Part shown: one piece after another, positions 25,908 through 33,709 of the stretch
Layout: each line of letters starts with the position of its first letter
Position numbering within the stretch: position 1 is the first letter of the stretch
Assembly (NCBI GenBank): GCA_964529005.1
Contig: CAZGUH010000005.1
Span: forward strand, 1-64,000
From: CAZGUH01 sp964529005
GTDB taxonomy: Bacteria > Actinomycetota > Acidimicrobiia > Acidimicrobiales > Ilumatobacteraceae
Direction: 5' to 3'
DNA: 64,000 nucleotides
Translations under genes and position numbers: made by a program
The notes under the pieces: model-generated
Told to the model about the DNA's origin: nothing
Databases searched by the model: none
Seen by the model: the letters and a program-made list of their open reading frames with translations, nothing else

Positions 25908-25983
25908 GCCCCCATCGTCTAGTGGCCGAGGACACCACCCTTTCAAGGTGGCGGCACGGGTTCGAATCCCGTTGGGGGTGCCA
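25908..25983 (+). tRNA. tRNA-Glu (TTC)
   Basis: A complete cloverleaf with acceptor GCCCCCA paired to TGGGGGT (one G-T), anticodon loop CTTTCAA giving TTC, and T-arm GGTTCGAATCC. CCA is encoded at 25981-25983. It is the first of three clustered tRNA genes. Confidence 0.95.
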
Positions 25984-26004
25984 GACCACTGGTCATCCAG
26001 TTCT

Positions 26005-26078
26005 GGTCCCGTGGTGAAGTTGGAGTTCACGCCGGCCTGTCAAGCCGGAGGTCGCGGGTTCGAGTCCCGTCGGGACCG
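26005..26078 (+). tRNA. tRNA-Asp (GTC)
   Basis: Acceptor GGTCCCG pairs with CGGGACC. The anticodon loop CTGTCAA gives GTC, and the T-arm GGTTCGAGTCC is canonical. CCA is not encoded. It lies 21 bases after tRNA-Glu, probably in the same transcript. Confidence 0.95.
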
Positions 26079-26146
26079 CCGAGAGGCGGCAGCCGTGCTC
26101 GTCACGGTGTCACCGATCGCGCGCCGCGCCAGCGGTGTGTCCATAC

Positions 26147-26222
26147 GGTCGAGTAGCTCAGTCGGCAGAGCGTCCGCCTGAAAAGCGGAAGGTCACCGGA
26201 TCGACGCCGGTCTCGACCACCA
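26147..26222 (+). tRNA. tRNA-Phe (GAA)
   Basis: Acceptor GGTCGAG pairs with CTCGACC. The anticodon loop CTGAAAA gives GAA, and CCA is encoded at 26220-26222. The T-loop reads ATCGACG between ACCGG and CCGGT, so position 54, normally T, is A. Otherwise the cloverleaf is standard. Confidence 0.93.
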
Positions 26223-26369
26223 TCCCTCGCGACGGCGCCGTCCGGCGCGCGCCGCGTGCGACCCGCCTTGTTGTGGGCATCCGACCACTGCCTGTGGCGG
26301 CCGGGCGTGATCGCTGACTATGATCCCGGTCACTCCGTCGGTGCGGCGACGGATACGGCGAGAAGAGGG

Positions 26370-28157
26370 ATGATGGTGGAACCATTCACGCCCGGCAGGG
26401 GACGGGTGGGAACGGGTGAGCGCGACGGGGATCTCGGCGTTGCGGTCGACGTGGCGCTCGATGTGCCGTTCGACATCGCGTTCGACGCGGCCCCGATCGG
26501 CATGGCCTTGGTCGACGGCGCCGAACGCATCGTGCGCGTCAACGCCGCCATCAGCCACCTTGTGGGCATGACCGCGGCCGACCTCATCGGCCGCGGCGTG
26601 TGTTCCCTTGTCCACCACGACGACGCGGTGCGCGCCATGTGCGCGATCCACTCGGCGCTGCGCAACCCGCCCGACCCGCCCGGCCGATGGGTCGTCGATC
26701 ACCGCGTCACCGATGCGTCGGGCGCAGTTCGCTGGGTGACGACCCACCTGGCACGCATCGACCGCGTCGGGCAGCCACCTCAGGTGCTGGTCCACATGCT
26801 CGACGTCACCGACCACCGCATGTTCCAGGAGCGCCTCCGCCACCTGGAGGACCATGACGCGCTCACGGGCCTGCTCAACCGGCGGAGCTTCGACCGAGTC
26901 CTCGCCAGCCACCTCGACCACGTCCATCGGTCGGGGCCGCGCGGCGCCGTGCTGCTGCTCGACCTCGACAACTTCATGTACATCAACGACAGCCTCGGGC
27001 ACCAGCACGGCGACGAGCTCATCAAACGGGTCGCCGACGTGGTCCTGTCGCACGTCGGCCCGCGTGACGTGCTCGCCCGCCTCGGCGGCGACGAGTTCGC
27101 GGTGTTCGCGCCCGACATGGACCGCCACGGCGCCGAGCGCGTCGCCGACCGGCTGCTCGACGCCATCCGCAGCGTCCGTGTCGATCTCGGCAGTCCCGCC
27201 GGGCGAACGATGACCGCCAGCGTCGGCATCGCGCTGTTCGACGGGTCGCACACGGGCGTGGACGAGGTGCTCGTCGCCGCAGACCTGGCGATGTACGACG
27301 CCAAGGACGACGGGCGCGACCGGTGGATCATGGCGAGCCCCGACACCCGCACGACATCGCGGACGATGACCAAGATGACGTGGGTCGAACGGATCCGCTC
27401 GGCCCTCGGCGGCGACGCCCTTCAGCTCTACGCGCAGCCGATCATGGACCTCGCCACCGGCGCGTCCAGCCAGTGCGAACTCCTGCTGCGAATGCAGGCC
27501 GAGGACGGCACGGTCGTGCTGCCGGGCCAGTTCCTGGCGATCGCGGAGCATCTCGATCTGATCCAGCGCATCGATCGGTGGGTCACCGAAGCGGCGATCG
27601 ACTACTTGCGCACCACATCGGGGGTCACCGTCGAGGTGAACCTGTCCGGCGCGACGTTGGGAGATCCGACGTTGCTCGACGTCGTCCAGCGGCGGCTGTC
27701 GGACACCGGCGTCGACCCCCGCCGCTTGGTGTTCGAGATCACCGAGACGGCCGCGATCGCCAACATCGCCGACGCCCATCACTTCGCGACGACCCTGGCG
27801 CAGATCGGGTGCCGCTTCGCACTCGACGACTTTGGCGCCGGCTTCGGCAGCTTCTATTACGTGAAACACCTGCCGTTCGACTTCGTGAAGATCGACGGCG
27901 AGTTCATCGCCAACGCGACCACGAACCCCACCGATCAGGCAATCATCCGCAGCATCGTCGCCATCGCCCGCGAGCTGGGCAAGAGCACGATCGCCGAGCA
28001 CACGCGCGACGCGGCGACCCTCGAGCTGTTGCGCGAGCTGGGCGTCGAGTACGCCCAGGGCTTCCACATCGGACACCCCACACCGCTGGCGTCGTGGCGG
28101 CCGACGGTGGCCGAAACCCCTCGCCTGCCTGCCGCTGCGGCATCACGCCAGGTTTGA
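26370..28157 (+). CDS. PAS-GGDEF-EAL cyclic-di-GMP turnover protein
   Basis: A 595-residue cytosolic signalling enzyme. A PAS domain (about 32-155) is followed by a GGDEF domain with intact R-L-G-G-D-E-F (about 230) and an EAL domain. In the latter the signature reads E-L-L-L-R, with later metal residues in E-V-N-L-S-G, F-E-I-T-E-T, A-L-D-D-F-G-A-G and V-K-I-D-G. Both synthesis and hydrolysis of c-di-GMP are therefore possible, tuned by a PAS ligand. No membrane segment is seen. A TATGAT at 26319-26324 may be its -10. The ATG at 26373 is an equally good start. Confidence 0.93.
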   Translation: MMVEPFTPGRGRVGTGERDGDLGVAVDVALDVPFDIAFDAAPIGMALVDGAERIVRVNAAISHLVGMTAADLIGRGVCSLVHHDDAVRAMCAIHSALRNPPDPPGRWVVDHRVTDASGAVRWVTTHLARIDRVGQPPQVLVHMLDVTDHRMFQERLRHLEDHDALTGLLNRRSFDRVLASHLDHVHRSGPRGAVLLLDLDNFMYINDSLGHQHGDELIKRVADVVLSHVGPRDVLARLGGDEFAVFAPDMDRHGAERVADRLLDAIRSVRVDLGSPAGRTMTASVGIALFDGSHTGVDEVLVAADLAMYDAKDDGRDRWIMASPDTRTTSRTMTKMTWVERIRSALGGDALQLYAQPIMDLATGASSQCELLLRMQAEDGTVVLPGQFLAIAEHLDLIQRIDRWVTEAAIDYLRTTSGVTVEVNLSGATLGDPTLLDVVQRRLSDTGVDPRRLVFEITETAAIANIADAHHFATTLAQIGCRFALDDFGAGFGSFYYVKHLPFDFVKIDGEFIANATTNPTDQAIIRSIVAIARELGKSTIAEHTRDAATLELLRELGVEYAQGFHIGHPTPLASWRPTVAETPRLPAAAASRQV

Positions 28158-28178
28158 CGGATCGGCGTCGCGGGGTAC
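28152..28178 (+). promoter_or_regulatory. sigma-B/F-type promoter of the stress operon
   Basis: GTTT (28152-28155), a 17-base spacer and GGGTAC (28173-28178) match the actinobacterial sigma-B/F consensus. The -10 is 9 bases from the ATG at 28188, so the message may be leaderless. It precedes the operon that encodes the sigma factor, implying autoregulation. Confidence 0.6.
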
Positions 28179-28187
28179 GCCCCCGCT

Positions 28188-28592
28188 ATGCCACGATTCC
28201 GGCGCACCGTCCGACCTCTCCTGCGCACTGCGACGCTCATGTGGCTGTGGCAGCATCGGCGCCAGATCCCCGGGGCGGTGCGATTCCTGCGCGATGTGCC
28301 CAATCGCTGGCGCAGCGGCGGGCGCGCCGACGTGCTCGCCGAGGCCCGCCTGAGGATGAAGCTCGCCTCAGACCCGCGCACACGGGACCACGACGTGCTG
28401 ACCCGTGTCCACGACGGGGTCGCCGTGCTCGCCGCCGGGAACACCGCCAGCGCGGTGGCAGCCGACATCGCCCGGACGTCGCAGGGCATCAAGGAGGTCG
28501 ATCTGTCGATGGCGCCCGTGGTCGCCACGACCGCGGTCGCTCCTGTGTATGGCCCCATCGGTGACCCGGCGCTTGCCAAGCTGTCGGGGTGA
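28188..28592 (+). CDS. small protein with partial BON-like domain
   Basis: A 134-residue basic protein. The first ~30 residues are Arg-rich with a weakly hydrophobic stretch. Residues about 65-105 (L-T-R-V-H-D-G-V-A-V-L-A-A-G-N-T, then A-A-D-I-A-R-T-S-Q-G-I-K-E-V) resemble the second half of a BON domain, a module often found in stress or envelope proteins. It heads the stress operon behind a sigma-B/F-type promoter and overlaps the next gene. Function unknown. Confidence 0.65.
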   Translation: MPRFRRTVRPLLRTATLMWLWQHRRQIPGAVRFLRDVPNRWRSGGRADVLAEARLRMKLASDPRTRDHDVLTRVHDGVAVLAAGNTASAVAADIARTSQGIKEVDLSMAPVVATTAVAPVYGPIGDPALAKLSG

Positions 28593-29038
28593 ACGCAGAG
28601 CGAGAGTCCGCGATGTCCAACGTGCAGCTCACCGCGAACGCGGCCGACACCGGCATCGACGACGGGGTCGTCGTGCGGATCCCCGCTGATCCGCGACACC
28701 TGCGAATCGTCCGCATGGTGGCCGCCACGTTCGCCTCCGACTCCGGCTACTCCATCGACGACGTCGACGACGTGCGCATGGCCGCCGACGAGATCTGCGC
28801 CGCGGTGTTGGAGCAGAACATCGCCAGCCCCGTGACGGTGACGTTCCGCTGCGAGGACGGGCGGCTGACCATGTGGGCCGAGGCGGCCATGGCCGGCTCG
28901 GCCGCGCTGCTGGCGACCCCGGCGATGGACGAACTCCGTTCGGCGATTCTCGGAGCGGTCGCCGACAGCTTCTCCACGTCCACCGCGAACGGCCGCGTGA
29001 CGGCCACGTTCACCAAGGTCGGGGCAGCCAGCACGTGA
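28589..29038 (+). CDS. RsbW-like anti-sigma factor with degenerate ATP site
   Basis: A 149-residue HATPase-fold protein of the RsbW/SpoIIAB group. The N-box helix is recognisable (V-R-M-A-A-D-E-I-C-A-A-V-L), but the Asn is absent, and the G1 (DxGxG) and G2 glycine motifs cannot be found. It probably binds sigma without a functional kinase site. Start is GTG at 28589 overlapping the upstream stop; ATG at 28613 is an alternative. It ends inside the start of the sigma factor gene, as an anti-sigma/sigma pair should. Confidence 0.72.
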   Translation: MNAERESAMSNVQLTANAADTGIDDGVVVRIPADPRHLRIVRMVAATFASDSGYSIDDVDDVRMAADEICAAVLEQNIASPVTVTFRCEDGRLTMWAEAAMAGSAALLATPAMDELRSAILGAVADSFSTSTANGRVTATFTKVGAAST

Positions 29039-29778
29039 CGAGCCGGCCCGCCATGGCGCAGGGCGAGATGCACGACGAGGTCGTGGAGTACTCCCACACC
29101 AGAGACCCGCAGTGCAGAGCCCGGATCGTCGAGCACTACGACTGGGTCGCAGTCCACGCCGCTCGCCGCTTTCGCGACCGCGGCGAGCCGGGCGACGACC
29201 TGTTGCAGGTCGCCCGGATCGGCGTGCTGAAGGCGCTCGAGCGATTCGACCCGGCCGCGGGCGCGACGTTCCCCGCGTATGCGATGGCCACCGCGCTCGG
29301 TGAACTGCGGCGACACTTCCGTGACGCGACGTGGCGGGTCCACGTGCCGCGGGCGGCCAAGGACATGCAGACCAGGTTGCGGCCTGTCATCGAACAGGCC
29401 ACCCAGGAGCTCGGGCGCTCTCCGACCGCGGAGGAGCTGGCCGAGCGCCTCGGCGTGTCGCACGACGCGATCCTCGCCGCGCTCGACGCCGCGGCCGCCA
29501 ACCGCACCTCGTCGCTCGACGCCCGAGCGCCCGTGACCGGCACGGTGATCAGCGACATGGTGGCCGCGCCGGACGTGCCGCTCGACGATGCCGTCACGGT
29601 TCGCGATCTGCTGTCGCGACTGCCCGAACGCGAGCGCCGCATCGTCAGCATGCGGTTCTTCGACGGGTTGAGCCAGGAGGAGATCGCCAGGGCCGTGGGA
29701 GTCAGCCAGGTGCACGTCTCGCGGCTGTTGCGCTCGTCGCTCGCGGCCATGCGTGCCGCGCTGGAGCCGACCGACTGA
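29035..29778 (+). CDS. sigma-B/F-family RNA polymerase sigma factor
   Basis: A 247-residue group 3 sigma factor. Region 2 shows D-L-L-Q-V-A-R-I-G-V-L-K-A-L-E-R-F-D-P, then F-P-A-Y-A-M-A-T-A-L-G-E-L-R-R-H-F-R-D for promoter melting. Region 3 holds the R-S-P-T-A-E-E-L-A helix. Region 4 (L-S-Q-E-E-I-A-R-A-V-G-V-S-Q-V-H-V-S-R) reads the -35. It is encoded between two RsbW-type proteins and a STAS antagonist, the standard partner-switching kit. Four promoters of the GTTT...GGGTA type within 4 kb are its likely targets. GTG 29035 (coupled) or ATG 29053 may be the start. Confidence 0.93.
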   Translation: MTSRPAMAQGEMHDEVVEYSHTRDPQCRARIVEHYDWVAVHAARRFRDRGEPGDDLLQVARIGVLKALERFDPAAGATFPAYAMATALGELRRHFRDATWRVHVPRAAKDMQTRLRPVIEQATQELGRSPTAEELAERLGVSHDAILAALDAAAANRTSSLDARAPVTGTVISDMVAAPDVPLDDAVTVRDLLSRLPERERRIVSMRFFDGLSQEEIARAVGVSQVHVSRLLRSSLAAMRAALEPTD

Positions 29779-29818
29779 GGTCGATGGGCCGGCGCTCGCT
29801 CCAGGCCTGGGCGCCGAT

Positions 29819-29844
29819 GTTTGACGCCACGGGGTGTCGGGTAA
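29819..29844 (+). promoter_or_regulatory. sigma-B/F-type promoter before the second anti-sigma gene
   Basis: GTTT (29819-29822), 16 bases and GGGTAA (29839-29844), 43 bases before the ATG at 29888. Same arrangement as at 28152 and 31647. Confidence 0.6.
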
Positions 29845-29887
29845 AAGTCGCCCCGTCGCGGCCGGCCTCGGACGCGCCACAAGCTCC

Positions 29888-30274
29888 ATGAATCTGCCGA
29901 CCATGACCGATCGCATCGAGTTGCCGCGCAGCGAGCGCGCCCCGGGGATCGCGCGTCGGTTCGTGGGCGACCGGCTGACCCGGTGGGGGGTCCCCGCCAT
30001 CCTCGAGACCGTGCAGCTGCTCGTCAGCGAGCTGGTGACGAACGCCGTCATCCACGCCCGGTCCACCGCCCAGCTGCGCATCGAGGTCCTCGGCGACGTG
30101 GTGCGCGTGACGGTCATCGATCACGGGCCGGGCACCCGCCGCCGCACACGCTCTGTGCCACCGCCCACCGAGTTCGGCGGGCGGGGCCTGTACATCGTCG
30201 ATCGGCTCGCGACCCGATGGGGGGCCGACGAGTCCGAAGACGGAAACCACGTCTGGTTCGAGCTGGCCACCTGA
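29888..30274 (+). CDS. RsbW/SpoIIAB-type serine kinase
   Basis: A 128-residue HATPase domain protein with a complete nucleotide site: N-box L-V-S-E-L-V-T-N-A-V-I-H-A, G1 V-I-D-H-G-P-G and G2 G-G-R-G-L-Y-I-V. It should phosphorylate a serine of a STAS antagonist, most simply the protein encoded 37 bases downstream. It could be the true switch kinase while the degenerate RsbW at 28589 holds sigma. Its own sigma-B/F-type promoter suggests negative feedback. Confidence 0.88.
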   Translation: MNLPTMTDRIELPRSERAPGIARRFVGDRLTRWGVPAILETVQLLVSELVTNAVIHARSTAQLRIEVLGDVVRVTVIDHGPGTRRRTRSVPPPTEFGGRGLYIVDRLATRWGADESEDGNHVWFELAT

Positions 30275-30311
30275 TCAGCATCCACCGGACGACCGACCAG
30301 CAGGAGCACAC

Positions 30312-30638
30312 GTGGAAACGAACCCCGTCGAGTTCACCGTCAACCACACCACGAAGGACGACCGCTTGGTCGTGTCGGTTGCGGGGGAGATCGACCTCAG
30401 CACCGCGACGGACCTGCAAGTCGCCGTCGACGCGCTCAGCCCGTTCGACCGGCCGATCGCGCTCGACTTGAGCGGCGTCGGGTTCGTCGACTCCACGGGC
30501 ATTCGCGCCTTGCTGGCGATCAACAACCGGGCGATGGAGACGATCGGGCAACCGCTGATCTTGATGGGCGCGCGCGAATCGACACGCCGCCTCGTCGAGC
30601 TCACCGGTCTCGACAGGATCCTCCGCCTGGAGGAGTGA
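30312..30638 (+). CDS. STAS-domain anti-sigma factor antagonist
   Basis: A 108-residue RsbV/SpoIIAA-like protein. The core S-G-V-G-F-V-D-S-T-G-I-R carries the serine that is phosphorylated by the RsbW-type kinase. In the unphosphorylated form it captures the anti-sigma factor and frees sigma. Length and fold are typical. The start is GTG, 37 bases after the kinase stop. Confidence 0.9.
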   Translation: METNPVEFTVNHTTKDDRLVVSVAGEIDLSTATDLQVAVDALSPFDRPIALDLSGVGFVDSTGIRALLAINNRAMETIGQPLILMGARESTRRLVELTGLDRILRLEE

Positions 30639-30653
30639 CGAGGCGTCCCGGGC

Positions 30654-30839
30654 TCAGCGCGGCTCGATCTCGCCTTCTCCGCGGACGTTGGCCCCGCGCT
30701 GCGTCATCTCTTCCGCGTGCGCAGCCACCTCGTCGACGTCGACCGATCGCGCGGCCTGCTCCGCTGCCCGCTCCTCCTCAGGAGTGGGAGGCCGATCCGG
30801 CGCCGGGTCGGTGAAACGTTCCGTGGACTGGTCGCTCAT
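30654..30839 (-). CDS. small acidic hypothetical protein
   Basis: A 61-residue, highly charged protein with no hydrophobic core (many Glu, Asp, Arg and Ala; the motif P-T-P-E-E-E-R-A-A-E is central). AAGGAG is placed 6 bases before the ATG, which supports translation. Such short disordered proteins are often seen among stress-induced genes. I recognise no family. Confidence 0.6.
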   Translation of the reverse strand: MSDQSTERFTDPAPDRPPTPEEERAAEQAARSVDVDEVAAHAEEMTQRGANVRGEGEIEPR

Positions 30840-30904
30840 CGTCGCTCCTTCGGTTTTCGGGGGATTGGTCGTCCGGTGCGGGGTGGTGGCGGGGTGATCG
30901 CCCG

Positions 30905-31525
30905 TCAGCCGGGCCGGCCCGCAACCCGATGGGACGCCAACGCCTCGTCGAAGCGCTGGCTCGCCGCGTGCCAGTCCGCCAGCTGGAGGAATGCCTCGGC
31001 CCATCGCGCCTTGTCGTTCTTGTAGTCGAGGTAGTACGCGTGCTCCCACGCGTCGGCAGCCAGCAGCGGGATCGTGCCCATCACCTGCGAACCCTGATGG
31101 TCCTGGACTTGGAACGTCACCAGCCGCCGACCCACCGGGTCCCAGCTCACCACCGCCCAGCCGACGCCTTGGACTCCGGTCATCAACGTGGCGATACGGG
31201 TGGTCAGTGCGTCGAACGATCCGAATGCGTCGTCGATCGCCGCGGACAGCTCACCTTCGGGACGCGACGGTCCGCCAGGGCGCATGCTCACCCAGAACAG
31301 CGAGTGCAGTTGGTGCCCGCCGAGGTTGAACGCCAGGCTGTGGTGCAGGGCGCGCTGGCGCTCGGCGTCGTCAGGACTGACGATCGCGAGTTCGTCCAGC
31401 GTCGCGTTGGCGCCGTCGACATAGGCAGCGTGGTGCTTGGTGTGGTGCAGTTCGAGCAACTCGGCGGAGACCAGTGGGGCCAACGCGCCGACGTCGTAGG
31501 GAAGATCCGGGAGCTGATAAGCCAT
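30905..31525 (-). CDS. sod: iron/manganese superoxide dismutase
   Basis: A 206-residue SOD. Metal ligands are visible: His in H-H-T-K-H-H-A-A-Y-V (about 28), His in A-L-H-H-S-L-A-F-N, and Asp and His in D-A-W-E-H-A-Y-Y-L-D-Y. Mn or Fe cannot be decided with certainty; the G-G-H pair and V-Q-D segment lean to Mn. There is no signal peptide. The ATG lies 9 bases after a GGGTAC -10 (31535-31540), so it is probably stress-induced and leaderless. It diverges from dps. Confidence 0.94.
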   Translation of the reverse strand: MAYQLPDLPYDVGALAPLVSAELLELHHTKHHAAYVDGANATLDELAIVSPDDAERQRALHHSLAFNLGGHQLHSLFWVSMRPGGPSRPEGELSAAIDDAFGSFDALTTRIATLMTGVQGVGWAVVSWDPVGRRLVTFQVQDHQGSQVMGTIPLLAADAWEHAYYLDYKNDKARWAEAFLQLADWHAASQRFDEALASHRVAGRPG

Positions 31526-31534
31526 GCGGCTCGC

Positions 31535-31560
31535 GTACCCGACGCCCGATGGCGCCATAC
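31535..31560 (-). promoter_or_regulatory. sigma-B/F-type promoter of sod
   Basis: On the minus strand, GTAT (31557-31560), 16 bases and GGGTAC (31535-31540), then 9 bases to the ATG. The -35 has one mismatch to GTTT. The -10-to-start spacing is identical to that of the promoter at 28173. Confidence 0.5.
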
Positions 31561-31646
31561 GCAACGGCAGCGTCGGCTCGCTCGGGTAGGCGATGGCCGG
31601 GCGGCCCTGCCGACCGAAATCACGGCGGCAAAATCATGGCGGCGCG

Positions 31647-31672
31647 GTTTGGACGCGAGTCGGTCTGGGTAC
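31647..31672 (+). promoter_or_regulatory. sigma-B/F-type promoter of dps
   Basis: GTTT (31647-31650), 16 bases and GGGTAC (31667-31672), 46 bases before the dps start. The 193-base sod-dps gap holds this and the sod promoter back to back. Confidence 0.6.
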
Positions 31673-31718
31673 GTCGCCCGGCGTCACGGTCAGACGACCA
31701 CGTCTTCGGGAGGCGGTC

Positions 31719-32309
31719 ATGGCGGCAAACGGAAGGCGAGCAGCGAGCACGGCGTCGTCGTTCTCGGTGCCCGGCATGAGCCGGGCCGACTCGAGCGCCG
31801 CTGCGGCCCTGCTCCAGCAGCGCCTCGAATCGCTCATCGACCTGGCTCTCACGCTCAAGCACATCCATTGGAACGTCGTCGGCCCGCACTTCATCGCCGT
31901 GCACGAGATGCTCGATCCACAGGTCGACAGCGTGCTGGCGATGGTCGACGAGACGGCCGAGCGCATCGCCACACTCGGCGTCGGGCCCAACGGGCTCGCC
32001 GGAAACCTGGTGCGCTCGCGGACGTGGGACGACTACGACCTCGGCCGGGCGACCACCACTGAGCACCTCGGCGCCCTCGACCTCGTCTACAGCGGGGTGA
32101 TCGAGGACCATCGGGCTGCGATGCAAGCCCTCGGCGACCTCGACATGGTCAGCCAGGACCTGATCGTTGGCCAACTCGCCAAGCTGGAACAGAACCACTG
32201 GTTCGTTCGCGCGCACCTCGAGTCGAACACGGGGGAGCTGTCGACACGCAACACCGCCACCGAACGGGCCGCGGCGTCCGCGGCCCGCAAGAAGAGCGCT
32301 AGGGCCTGA
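31719..32309 (+). CDS. dps: Dps-family DNA-binding ferritin
   Basis: A 196-residue mini-ferritin that oxidises and stores iron and protects DNA in stress. The inter-subunit ferroxidase ligands are visible in K-H-I-H-W-N-V-V-G-P-H-F-I-A-V-H-E-M-L-D and the D-E-T-A-E-R-I helix. The Arg/Lys/Ser-rich tail (A-A-R-K-K-S-A-R-A) and the flexible N-terminus could bind DNA. A strong GGGAGG ribosome site precedes the ATG. Expression from a sigma-B/F-type promoter fits its role. Confidence 0.94.
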   Translation: MAANGRRAASTASSFSVPGMSRADSSAAAALLQQRLESLIDLALTLKHIHWNVVGPHFIAVHEMLDPQVDSVLAMVDETAERIATLGVGPNGLAGNLVRSRTWDDYDLGRATTTEHLGALDLVYSGVIEDHRAAMQALGDLDMVSQDLIVGQLAKLEQNHWFVRAHLESNTGELSTRNTATERAAASAARKKSARA

Positions 32310-32334
32310 CCCCTCTTCCTTCGGGCCCTGGTCC

Positions 32335-32385
32335 GGCCGGGCGCCTCCGTCGGTCCCACCGCCGCCGACGTGATGGCGCCCGGCC
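32335..32385 (+). terminator. hairpin downstream of dps
   Basis: GGCCGGGCGCC (32335-32345) and GGCGCCCGGCC (32375-32385) are perfect 11-base inverted repeats with a 29-base loop and no T tract. Confidence 0.4.
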
Positions 32386-32434
32386 ACCTTCGCGTCCCGA
32401 CCGTCCTCCCCGTCGAATGTGCGAGCATGAGCGC

Positions 32435-33709
32435 GTGGCGCCAAATCCCTGGCAGCAGCTTTCCACCGGTGTCGAGCTGCCCTTCGACCCGCACCTCGTG
32501 ATCCCCCGGTTGACCCGAGTCGACCTTGCCCACCCCGTGGCCGACCCCGTCGCCGACGTCGAGGCCGCAGCGACAGCTCAGGTGCGCGACACGTTCGCCG
32601 GCGCGGTCGAGCCGGGCATGTCCGTTGCCGTCGGGGGCGGCAGCCGTGGGCTCACCGATCGCGTTGCGCTGCTGCGCGGCACGATCGCCGGGCTGCGGGC
32701 CCTCGGCGCGGAGCCGTTCGTCGTTCCGGCGATGGGCAGCCACGGCGGAGCGACAGCAGACGGCCAGCGCGCCATGCTGGCGACGCTGGGGATCACCGAG
32801 CAGACCGTGGGCGCCGAGGTCCGCTCGACCATGGAGACCGTGGTCGTCGCTCGGACGCCGTCCGGAATGCCGGTGTACCTCGACAAGGAGGCGGCGGCAG
32901 CTGACCGCATCCTGCCGGTCAACCGCGTCAAGCCGCACACGTGCTTCAAGGGTCCGATCGAGAGCGGATGCACGAAGATGGCCGTGGTCGGCTTCGGAAA
33001 GCGCCCGGGCGCGGCGCAGATCCACGCCTGCGGCCCCGTCGAGATGCGCGATCGCTTGCTCGCCGGCATCGCGGCGCTCCGCGGCACCGGCCGCTTGCTC
33101 GGCGGCGTGGCGTCCGTCGAGGACACCGAAGGCAAGGTGGTGCGTGTGCGTGCCCTCGCCGCAGATGACGTCGGTGGCGAGGCAGAGCGCGAGCTCACCG
33201 ATTTCGCCCGCGGCCTGTTGCCGGCCTTGCCGTTCGCCGAGATCGACGTCTTGATCGTCGAACGGGGCGGAAAGGACATCTCGGGCACGACGATCGACCC
33301 GAATGTCACCGGCCGGTTCTGGGTCCACGGACTCGAAGCAGGCGACGGTCCGTCCGTCGCGACGATCGTCTTGCTCGACCTCACCGACGTCAGCGGCGGC
33401 AATGCGCTCGGAATCGGGTTGGCCGATTTCATCCCCGCGTCGCTCGCCAACCGGATCGATTGGCAGAAGACGTACGTCAACTGCTTCACCGCGGGGATCG
33501 CGGGGGTTCGCCGGTCACGCATGCCGATGGTGCTTCCGGACGAGGCGGCATGCGTCAAAGCTGCGCTCAGCATGTGCGGGCGGTCGATCGATCAGCCCGC
33601 CCGCGTGGTGCGCGTCGCCAGCACGCTGCACCTCACGTCGTGCTGGGTCAGCGAGCCGTTGCTGGGCGAGTTGCCCGCCGGCGCGACGGTCGTGCGCGGC
33701 GATACCTGA
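32435..33709 (+). CDS. LarA/DUF2088-like protein
   Basis: A 424-residue protein resembling the nickel-pincer lactate racemase (LarA/DUF2088) group. Seen are V-G-G-G-S-R-G-L-T-D-R (about 68), P-A-M-G-S-H-G-G-A-T (about 102) and V-K-P-H-T-C-F-K-G (about 168), which place His and Lys residues where LarA binds its cofactor. Substrate is unknown; many family members are not lactate racemases. No larB, larC or larE genes are in the window. GTG at 32435 is used; an in-frame ATG at 32417 adds six residues. Confidence 0.7.
   Translation: MAPNPWQQLSTGVELPFDPHLVIPRLTRVDLAHPVADPVADVEAAATAQVRDTFAGAVEPGMSVAVGGGSRGLTDRVALLRGTIAGLRALGAEPFVVPAMGSHGGATADGQRAMLATLGITEQTVGAEVRSTMETVVVARTPSGMPVYLDKEAAAADRILPVNRVKPHTCFKGPIESGCTKMAVVGFGKRPGAAQIHACGPVEMRDRLLAGIAALRGTGRLLGGVASVEDTEGKVVRVRALAADDVGGEAERELTDFARGLLPALPFAEIDVLIVERGGKDISGTTIDPNVTGRFWVHGLEAGDGPSVATIVLLDLTDVSGGNALGIGLADFIPASLANRIDWQKTYVNCFTAGIAGVRRSRMPMVLPDEAACVKAALSMCGRSIDQPARVVRVASTLHLTSCWVSEPLLGELPAGATVVRGDT

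Noticed and set aside
25815..26369. Integration site or phage remnant at the tRNA cluster
   Set aside because: No integrase, direct repeat of a tRNA end, or change of composition is seen near the three tRNA genes.
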